NCBI GenBank assembly: GCA_023404705.1
Contig: JAEYAU010000246.1
Coordinates: forward strand, 1-11,814
Source: Pseudomonadota bacterium
GTDB lineage: Bacteria; Pseudomonadota; Alphaproteobacteria; Rhizobiales; Xanthobacteraceae
Reading direction: 5' to 3'
Length of the DNA: 11,814 nt
The notes beneath the pieces were generated by a model. It did no database searches. It saw only the letters and a list, made by a program, of their open reading frames with translations, and was not told where the DNA came from. Shown in pieces: positions 6,826 to 11,814 of the stretch. Both the position numbers and the translations under genes were made by a program. Each line of letters begins with the position of its first letter. The stretch's first letter is position 1.

Positions 6826-7293
6826 ATGCGCAAGCTGCTTTCACTCTGCATTGCATTCGTCGCACTCGCCGGTGTCGCCTTCACGGCGGCCGCCGACCCC
6901 GCTCATACGCCGGACGACGCCAAGGCGCTCGTGCAGAAGGCCGCGGGCTTCTTCAAGAGCCAGGGCAAGGACAAGGCGCTCGCCGCCTTCAACGACCCGA
7001 AGGGCGAGTTCGTCCAGGGCGATCTCTATCTTTTCGTCATGGACGCCAATGACGGCAAGCTCACCATGCTGGCGCATGGCGTCAACAAGGCGCTGCTCGG
7101 CAAGCCGCAGATCGACGTGAAGGACGCCGAAGGCAAGGCGTTCAATCGCGAAATGGTCGGCATGCTGGAGAAGGCCGACGAGACCTGGATGACCTACACG
7201 TGGCCCAACCCGGCAACCAAGAAGATCGCCTCGAAGAAGAGCTATGTCGTGAAGATCGGCGACGTGGTGATCGGCGCCGGCGTCTACAACTGA
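6826..7293 (+). CDS. Secreted single Cache-domain protein
   Basis: This is a 155-residue exported protein consisting of a signal peptide (residues 1-23, MRKLLSLCIAFVALAGVAFT then AAA-D) and one Cache-type (sCache_2-like) small-molecule-binding domain. Family hallmarks in order are: an N-terminal helix (DDAKALVQKAAGFFKSQGKD), the AAFNDPKGEFVQGDLYLFVMD strand region at 53-73, the DVKDAEGKAFNREM segment at 97-110, the WMTYTWPNPATKKIASKKSY stretch at 121-140, and the ending IGAGVY. There is no transmembrane helix after the signal and no signalling domain, so it should be a soluble periplasmic protein. Cache domains usually bind small organic acids, amino acids or other ligands; the ligand here is unknown. 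The chemoreceptor gene follows 170 bases downstream, which suggests, but does not prove, a binding-protein role in chemotaxis. Confidence 0.87.
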   Translation: MRKLLSLCIAFVALAGVAFTAAADPAHTPDDAKALVQKAAGFFKSQGKDKALAAFNDPKGEFVQGDLYLFVMDANDGKLTMLAHGVNKALLGKPQIDVKDAEGKAFNREMVGMLEKADETWMTYTWPNPATKKIASKKSYVVKIGDVVIGAGVYN

Positions 7294-7376
7294 TCGGCTG
7301 GATGACCACTCGAACTCCGTGCGCGCATGAATTCCCCCCGGGAACTCTCCCAGGCTTCCGACCCTTGCGCGAACGC

Positions 7377-7404
7377 GGTCCCGGGCCGGCCCCGGCCCGG
7401 GACC
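7377..7404 (+). terminator. Perfect 13-bp GC palindrome between the Cache and chemoreceptor genes
   Basis: Arms ggtcccgggccgg and ccggcccgggacc are perfectly complementary around a 2-base centre, giving an extremely stable hairpin 83 bases past the Cache stop and 59 bases before the chemoreceptor start. A smaller hairpin, ttccc-ccc-gggaa, precedes it at 7332-7344. No T-run follows. It may be a terminator, a 3' stability element for the Cache mRNA, or a protein-binding palindrome. Confidence 0.5.
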
Positions 7405-7463
7405 ATCACCCCTTCGGCCGTGCGTGGGACAGCCGAGTGTCTTGATCGATCCGCGAGGTTTCC

Positions 7464-9176
7464 ATGGCCTCTCTCACGAACATCTTCCGCAACGCGCGCA
7501 TTTCGACGAAGGTCTTCGTCGCGCCCGTCTGCATCACGCTGTGCATGCTCGCAATGGCGGTGGCGGCGCTCTATGGCGCCGACCAGCAGAGCCGCGCGCT
7601 GCGCGCACTCACCAGCGAGACGATGCCGAAATCGATGGCGGCGGTCCGCGCCTCCGACCTCGTCGTGCAGGCGCATCTCGAGCTGTTCCGCACCATCAGC
7701 TGGGCCGTGAACAGCCAGGACGCCAAGAAGATCCAGGACAGCCTGACGCGCACGCGCGACAACCTGCGCCAGGCGCAGGACGCGCTCACCGCGATCGGCA
7801 CGCGCTGGACGCTGACCGCAGAGGATGCGGCGGAGCGCAATGCCGCCGCCGCGGCGCTCAAGTACTATGCCGAGGCCGCGGGCAGCGTTCTCGACATGGC
7901 CGAATCCGATGCCGCGACCGCATTCATCTTCCTGCTCGCGGCCGAGAAGGCTTATGCGGCAGTGAAGCAGCCTCTCGACGCGCTGCGCGACGTGCAGGCG
8001 CGGCAGACCGAGCAGACGAGCCTCGCGGCATTCCGCACTGAGGAGCGCTCGCGGCTGCTGTTCCTCGGGCTCGCGGGCGCCGCCCTGCTGCTCGCGGGAA
8101 TCGTGACGCTGACGGTTGCGCGCATGATCAGCCGTCCGATTGCGGGGATGACCCAGGCCATGACCGCGCTCGCCGCCGGCGATCCGACGGTCGAGATCCC
8201 GGGCACCGGCCGTGCCGACGAAGTGGGCCGCATGGCGGACGCCGTGCAGGTCTTCAAGGTCGGGATGGCCGAGGCAGAGCGCCTGCGGACCGAGCAAGCC
8301 GCGTCCGAGGCGCGCGCCGAGGAGGAGAAGAAGGCCGCGATGCGCCGGCTTGCCGAGCAGTTCGAGCGTTCCGTCGGCAATATCGTGATCGCGGTGTCCT
8401 CGGCGGCGGGCGAGCTCGAGCAGGCGGCGGGCTCGCTGACGCGCACCGCGACCGTCACGGGCGAACTCTCCGGCTCCGTGGCGGCCGCGTCCGAGCAGGC
8501 TTCGTCAAACGTGCAATCGGTCGCCTCCGCGGCCGAGGAGATGAGCTCCTCGGTGGACGAGATCGGCCGTCAGGTGCGCGAGTCGAGCACCATCGCGGCG
8601 GACGCCGTGAAGCAGGCGAAGGCGACCGACGCCCGCATCGGCACGCTGTCGCAGGCGGCGGGCCGCATCGGCGACGTCGTCAAGCTGATCACGGCCATCG
8701 CCGAGCAGACCAATCTGCTGGCGCTCAACGCGACGATCGAGGCCGCGCGCGCCGGCGATGCCGGCAAAGGCTTCGCCGTGGTCGCGCAGGAGGTGAAGGC
8801 GCTCGCGAGCCAGACCGCCAAGGCGACCGAGGAGATCGGCGCGCAGATCGTCGGCATGCAGGAGGCGACCCGCGAGTCGGTCGCGGCGATCAAGGAGATC
8901 GACGGAACGATCGGCCGCATCTCCGAGATCGCCGCGACCATCGCGGCCGCGATGGAGGAGCAGGGCGCAGCGACGCGCGAGATCGCGCGCAATGTTCACG
9001 AGGCCGCACACGGCACCGCACAGGTCGCCGCGAACATCGTGCAGGTGAGCCAGGGCGCGGGCGAGACCGGCACAGCATCGGCGCGCGTGCTCGACCTCGC
9101 GCAATCGCTCGCAGGCGACAGCGGGCGCCTCAAAGTCGAGCTCGAGACCTTCATCAAGACCGTGGAGGCGGCCTAA
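7464..9176 (+). CDS. Methyl-accepting chemotaxis protein (HAMP + MA signalling domain)
   Basis: This is a transmembrane chemoreceptor of 570 residues that would control CheA/CheW signalling. TM1 lies at about 17-38. A periplasmic sensing region of about 155 residues (40-195) is predicted mainly helical, like four-helix-bundle ligand domains, with no Cache signature seen. TM2 is at about 197-219 (LLFLGLAGAALLLAGIVTL), then HAMP at about 220-272 (ISRPIAGMTQAMTALAAGD). The cytoplasmic coiled coil contains the conserved hairpin tip at 414-448 (EQTNLLALNATIEAARAGDA, then GKGFAVVAQEVKALA), where CheA and CheW bind. Glu/Gln/Ala-rich heptads flank it as methylation regions. There is no C-terminal CheR-docking pentapeptide. 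GAGG lies 5 bases before the ATG. The end converges on a minus-strand gene with 6 bases between. The ligand is unknown; the upstream secreted Cache protein is a candidate partner. Confidence 0.95.
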   Translation: MASLTNIFRNARISTKVFVAPVCITLCMLAMAVAALYGADQQSRALRALTSETMPKSMAAVRASDLVVQAHLELFRTISWAVNSQDAKKIQDSLTRTRDNLRQAQDALTAIGTRWTLTAEDAAERNAAAAALKYYAEAAGSVLDMAESDAATAFIFLLAAEKAYAAVKQPLDALRDVQARQTEQTSLAAFRTEERSRLLFLGLAGAALLLAGIVTLTVARMISRPIAGMTQAMTALAAGDPTVEIPGTGRADEVGRMADAVQVFKVGMAEAERLRTEQAASEARAEEEKKAAMRRLAEQFERSVGNIVIAVSSAAGELEQAAGSLTRTATVTGELSGSVAAASEQASSNVQSVASAAEEMSSSVDEIGRQVRESSTIAADAVKQAKATDARIGTLSQAAGRIGDVVKLITAIAEQTNLLALNATIEAARAGDAGKGFAVVAQEVKALASQTAKATEEIGAQIVGMQEATRESVAAIKEIDGTIGRISEIAATIAAAMEEQGAATREIARNVHEAAHGTAQVAANIVQVSQGAGETGTASARVLDLAQSLAGDSGRLKVELETFIKTVEAA

Positions 9177-9182
9177 GCGCGG

Positions 9183-9437
9183 CTACTTCCGCGGCAAGTG
9201 CGCATCGTCCTCCATGGCGAGGAACATCAGCCCGGTGAGTCCGCTGCCGACCGCGAAGGTCGAGCCGCAGAAGCACGCCAGCATCAGCATGGTCTCGCGT
9301 GGGTTCGAGGCCGCCAGCACGAGATCACGGACGCCGCCCGTGTTGGCGATCAGCATATAGAGGAACAGGAACATGCCCAGGGAGGCACCCATGGCGGCAT
9401 GGACCGGGAGCGCGCGGATCAGACGTTTGTAGGTCAT
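9183..9437 (-). CDS. Small two-helix membrane protein (hypothetical)
   Basis: This is an 84-residue protein with two predicted transmembrane helices, about residues 12-31 (VHAAMGASLGMFLFLYMLI) and 48-74 (ETMLMLACFCGSTFAVGSGL onward), joined by a short loop containing DLVLAASNP. The basic N-terminus (MTYKRLIR) suggests the start lies in the cytoplasm. I recall similar short proteins (YKRLI..LPVHA start, FAVGSGLTGL near the end) in Hyphomicrobiales, but no function is known. No good ribosome-binding site precedes the ATG, and an inverted repeat (9439-9475) abuts it. The haloacid dehalogenase gene lies 90 bases upstream on the same strand. The stop is 6 bases from the chemoreceptor stop on the opposite strand. 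Composition is normal for the window. Confidence 0.75.
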   Translation of the reverse strand: MTYKRLIRALPVHAAMGASLGMFLFLYMLIANTGGVRDLVLAASNPRETMLMLACFCGSTFAVGSGLTGLMFLAMEDDAHLPRK

Positions 9438-9438
9438 G

Positions 9439-9475
9439 GCGGTTGCCAGTCACGACAGGGTCGCCTGACAACCGC
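9439..9475 (-). promoter_or_regulatory. Inverted repeat abutting the start of the small membrane protein gene
   Basis: Arms gcggttgccag (9439-9449) and ctgacaaccgc (9465-9475) are complementary at 10 of 11 positions with a 15-base loop. On the minus strand the hairpin ends one base before the ATG at 9437-9435, in the place where a ribosome-binding site would sit. It could terminate the upstream dehalogenase transcript or control translation of the small gene. Confidence 0.35.
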
Positions 9476-9527
9476 GCGCTGCTTGCACTGGTTCCGTTGC
9501 GAGAGTCGGGTTCCCGGCGCTGTAGCG

Positions 9528-10190
9528 CTATGCTGCGAGCGTCGGCAGCGTCGCGAGATCGGGCACCACTGCGAACGGCGCGTGCTCGGGATACTCGTCC
9601 GGCAGCTTCGCGCGGTTCACCCACACGACGCGGAAGCCGAACTGCGCGGCGCCCATCACGTCCCAGCGGTTGGAGGAGACGAACACCACCTCGCGAGCCG
9701 CGACCTTCATCGTGTCGGTGACGAGCCGGTAGACCTCCACGCGCGGCTTGTACATGCGCACCGTATCGACCGAGAGCACCGCGTCGAGCGTGTCGCCGAG
9801 CTTCGCACCGTCGACCGCGCCCGCGAGCATGCGCGGCGAGCCATTGGATAAGATCGCTGTGGCGGCGCCTTGCTGCTTGAGCGCGGCGAGCGTCGCGCGT
9901 GCATCCGGAAAGGCGTCGAGCTCGAAATAGGCATCGAGCAGCCGCTGCTTGAGCGCGCGATCGACGGACGGGAAGCGGCCGAACGCGTAGTCGAGCGCGC
10001 GCTCGGTGAGCGTCCAGAACTCGACATACTGGCCGGCAAGCGTCAGCGTCCAGGTGTATTCGAGCTGCTTGGTGCGCCAGATCTCCGAGAAGCGGTCCGC
10101 GTCCGGCCCCACGGCGGCGCGATGCCGCCCGATCGCGGCGTGAACGTCGAACAACGTGCCATAGGCGTCGAACACGTAAGTTGTGGCCAT
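9528..10190 (-). CDS. Type II haloacid dehalogenase (L-2-haloacid dehalogenase family)
   Basis: This is a 220-residue HAD-superfamily hydrolase of the (S)-2-haloacid dehalogenase group (EC 3.8.1.2), which hydrolyses L-2-haloalkanoic acids to D-2-hydroxyacids through an aspartyl ester. Aligned by motif to the well-studied enzyme L-DEX, the catalytic set is present at consistent offsets: nucleophile D8 and T12 in FDAYGTLFD, R39 in WRTKQLEYTW, S115-N116 in LSNGSP, K148 in MYKP, Y154, then S172, N174, W176 and D177 in SSNRWD. The cap domain lies at about 15-95. There is no signal peptide, so it is cytoplasmic. GGGAG lies 6 bases before the ATG. It is transcribed divergently from the aminotransferase gene. 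No haloacid transporter or regulator is nearby, so the physiological substrate could be different. Confidence 0.92.
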   Translation of the reverse strand: MATTYVFDAYGTLFDVHAAIGRHRAAVGPDADRFSEIWRTKQLEYTWTLTLAGQYVEFWTLTERALDYAFGRFPSVDRALKQRLLDAYFELDAFPDARATLAALKQQGAATAILSNGSPRMLAGAVDGAKLGDTLDAVLSVDTVRMYKPRVEVYRLVTDTMKVAAREVVFVSSNRWDVMGAAQFGFRVVWVNRAKLPDEYPEHAPFAVVPDLATLPTLAA

Positions 10191-10354
10191 CTAGTGCTCC
10201 CGTCTTGCCGCGCGATCGTGCCAGAGGCCCTTCGCGGGCGCAAAATCCCCTGGTCAGATCAACCATGCGTGGTGCGCGGATCAGCGAATTTCATTGTGCG
10301 CGGGCGTGCCGGCTGCCGTAGAGTGGCGCCGAAAAACTATGCGAGGAGGCGCCG
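10191..10354. promoter_or_regulatory. Divergent intergenic region (dehalogenase / aminotransferase)
   Basis: These 164 bases separate two genes transcribed away from each other and must carry both promoters unless transcription starts elsewhere. Firm signals are the ribosome-binding sites at each end: GGGAG on the minus strand (10197-10201) and GAGGAGG on the plus strand (10343-10349). I could not identify convincing -35/-10 boxes. The AT-rich patch near 10287-10297 is the best candidate area. Confidence 0.35.
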
Positions 10355-11218
10355 ATGACGGCCGCGAATGGCTGGTCGAAGACCTGGACGTTCTATGACG
10401 GGGACTGGCACGAGGGGAACCTGCCGATCCTCGGTGTGCGCAGCCACGCGACCTGGCTCGGCTCCTCGGTGTTCGACGGCGGCCGCGCTTTCGAGGGCGT
10501 GACGCCGGACATCGACCTGCACTGTGCGCGCGTGAACGACTCGGCGAAGAAGCTGTTCCTCAAGCCCGTGACCTCGACCGACACCTGGCTCGGCCTCGTC
10601 AAGGACGGCCTCAAGCGCTTCGACCGCGACGCCGCGCTCTATATCCGCCCGATGTACTGGGCCGAGCACAGCGGACCCTACGCGGTGCCGCCCGATCCGG
10701 AGTCGACGCGCTGGTGCCTGACCATGTACGAGGCGCCGATGCCGGAGCCGGCCGGCATCTCGGTGACGCTCTCGCCCTTCCGGCGTCCGACGCTCGAATG
10801 CATGCCGGTCGACGCCAAGGCGGGCTGCCTCTATCCCAACAATGCGCGCGCCCTGTTCGAGGCGAAGTCGCGCGGCTTCGACAACTGCATCGTCTGCGAC
10901 ATGCTGGGCAATGTCGCCGAGCTCGGCACCGCCAACATCTTCTACGCCAAGGACGGCGTGGTCTACACGCCGGCCGCCAACGGCACGTTTCTGAACGGCA
11001 TCACGCGCCAGCGCGTGATCAAGCTCATGCGCGACGCGGGCATCACGGTGCAGGAGACCACGCTGCGCTATTCGGACTTCGAGAGCGCCGACGAGGTGTT
11101 CTCGAGCGGCAACTACATCAAGGTGATGCCCGTGATCCGGATCGGCGAGCGCTCGCTGCAGCCCGGCCCGATGTACCGCAAGGCGCGCGAGCTCTACTGG
11201 GCCTACGCGCACGGGTGA
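10355..11218 (+). CDS. Branched-chain-amino-acid aminotransferase family (class IV PLP, IlvE-like)
   Basis: This is a fold-type IV pyridoxal-phosphate aminotransferase of 287 residues, the usual length, and cytoplasmic. It most resembles branched-chain aminotransferases, which interconvert Leu, Ile and Val with their 2-oxo acids using 2-oxoglutarate. Visible motifs are SVFDGGRAFEG (38-48), LYIRPMYW (95-102), the PLP-binding K155 in DAKAGCLYPNNARA, E189 with GTANIF (VAELGTANIF, 187-196) contacting the PLP ring, and LNGITRQRV (213-221) binding phosphate. GAGGAGG lies 5 bases before the ATG, predicting strong translation. D-amino-acid aminotransferases and aminodeoxychorismate lyases share the fold, so substrate is inferred from overall resemblance. 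It stands alone and divergent from the dehalogenase gene; a nested repeat follows the stop and likely ends the transcript. Confidence 0.9.
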   Translation: MTAANGWSKTWTFYDGDWHEGNLPILGVRSHATWLGSSVFDGGRAFEGVTPDIDLHCARVNDSAKKLFLKPVTSTDTWLGLVKDGLKRFDRDAALYIRPMYWAEHSGPYAVPPDPESTRWCLTMYEAPMPEPAGISVTLSPFRRPTLECMPVDAKAGCLYPNNARALFEAKSRGFDNCIVCDMLGNVAELGTANIFYAKDGVVYTPAANGTFLNGITRQRVIKLMRDAGITVQETTLRYSDFESADEVFSSGNYIKVMPVIRIGERSLQPGPMYRKARELYWAYAHG

Positions 11219-11231
11219 CTGGGCCTGCTTC

Positions 11232-11366
11232 GTAGGGTGTGCTCGGCGGCCCGGGTCTTCCGATTGTGCGATGAGCGATGATCCGCCGAGCGCACCGTGG
11301 TGCGTTCAGCGCGATCATAGTCCTCATCCGACAGAGGTGGCTCGGGGCGCGCTGAGCACACCCTGC
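11232..11366. repeat. Nested four-unit palindromic repeat between convergent genes
   Basis: The outer arms gtagggtgtgctcggcgg (11232-11249) and gcgctgagcacaccctgc (11349-11366) match at 15 of 18 positions as an inverted repeat. Inside is a second hairpin: atgatc and cgccgagcgcacc (11278-11296) against ggtgcgttcagcg and gatcat (11299-11318), extended by gatgag / ctcatc (11270-11275 / 11323-11328). The unit ggtg(t/c)gctcggcgg therefore occurs four times in alternating orientation. It sits between the stops of the aminotransferase (plus) and glycosyltransferase-like (minus) genes, where it could work as a bidirectional terminator. It is similar in style to the repeat at 4173-4295. Confidence 0.68.
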
Positions 11367-11376
11367 GGCGATCCGC

Positions 11377-11814
11377 TTACCGTGTGATCGTGCCGATCGT
11401 CCGGCCGCGGATGTTGTAGACGCGAGCATACACTACGCCTTCGCGCTCGACCTCGACATAGACCGGCGCGTTGAGCTCGCGGCAGTAGTATTCGCCCAGC
11501 ACCATGGCGAAATCCGCATTGATGGTGCTGTTGACGAGCTCGAAGCCCGGTCCGAGCTCGACGCGCGCGGCCGGATGCGGGCCGCACAGCGCGACGCGCC
11601 AGCGCCGTCCGGCGGGGAGGGCGAGCTCGTGGCTCGCCAGCGTCTCGCGCAGCTCACGCGCGGCCTGCGCGAAGGCGAGGCCCCAGTAGTCCAGCATGTA
11701 GCGGTCGTTGGCGCCGCGCACGCCGCCCGCGATCATGTTGAAGTGCGTGTACTGATAGGGATGCAGCCGCACCATCTTGTCGGTCGGCAGCGCGACGCCG
11801 ATGAACAGGGCCGC
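11377..11814 (-). CDS. Glycosyltransferase family 39-like membrane protein, C-terminal part (cut by window edge)
   Basis: Only the last 145 residues are in the window; the reading frame is open to the right edge, so the internal ATG at 11775 is not the true start. The visible part begins with the end of a hydrophobic segment (AALFIGVALPTDK), followed by the conserved block MVRLHPYQYTHFNMIAGG and VRGANDRYMLDYWGLAFAQA. An LHPYxYxxFN..GG then YxxDYWG pattern is characteristic of the C-termini of polytopic GT39/ArnT-like glycosyltransferases, which move sugars from polyprenyl-phosphate donors. The last 100 residues look like a small soluble beta-rich domain ending ARVYNIRGRTIGTITR. Its acceptor and donor cannot be told from this fragment. 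It converges on the aminotransferase gene across the nested repeat. Confidence 0.72.
   Translation of the reverse strand, partial: AALFIGVALPTDKMVRLHPYQYTHFNMIAGGVRGANDRYMLDYWGLAFAQAARELRETLASHELALPAGRRWRVALCGPHPAARVELGPGFELVNSTINADFAMVLGEYYCRELNAPVYVEVEREGVVYARVYNIRGRTIGTITR

Noticed and set aside
1..11814. CRISPR array, tRNA, rRNA, transposase or phage genes
   Set aside because: No regularly spaced direct repeats, no cloverleaf-like sequence, and no integrase or transposase motifs were found by reading both strands.

Overview
The window is GC-rich DNA with strong G/C preference at third codon positions. It looks like an alphaproteobacterial chromosome of the order Hyphomicrobiales (Bradyrhizobium, Rhodopseudomonas or Xanthobacteraceae relatives). 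The basis is the DUF4332 protein ending in LPPKISY, the YjgR/DUF853 ATPase, the chemoreceptor style, and intergenic palindromic repeats starting GTGTAGGGCGC or GTAGGGTGTG, which are typical of bradyrhizobia. The order is an inference. No phage, plasmid, transposase, rRNA, tRNA or CRISPR signal was found.

Layout. The left end (141-802, minus strand) has a DUF4332 helix-hairpin-helix protein with a GTG start and a strong ribosome-binding site, preceded by a possible 62-residue small protein. From 1128 to 4170 (plus) lie a HerA-type ATPase of the DUF853/YjgR family and an M20 di/tripeptidase. A double-hairpin repeat (4173-4295) follows. From 4459 to 9176 (plus) come a 714-residue exported protein (carboxypeptidase-regulatory-like domain, one CxxCH heme site, beta-propeller), a small secreted Cache-domain protein, and a methyl-accepting chemotaxis protein. 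Then, on the minus strand, come a two-helix membrane protein that converges on the chemoreceptor with a 6-base gap, and a type II (L-2-) haloacid dehalogenase with its catalytic residues intact. A class IV (branched-chain type) aminotransferase runs divergently on the plus strand. After a second, nested four-unit repeat (11232-11366), the C-terminal part of a membrane glycosyltransferase-like protein enters from the right edge on the minus strand.

How the genes may work together. Most are ordinary chromosomal housekeeping or accessory genes with no shared pathway. The most suggestive group is the exported cytochrome/propeller protein, the secreted Cache protein and the chemoreceptor, all on one strand and consecutive. 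The chemoreceptor lacks an obvious Cache domain of its own and the Cache protein lacks a signalling domain, so a two-part periplasmic sensor is a testable idea. It is not established here. A perfect 13-bp palindrome separates the Cache and receptor genes and may set their relative expression.
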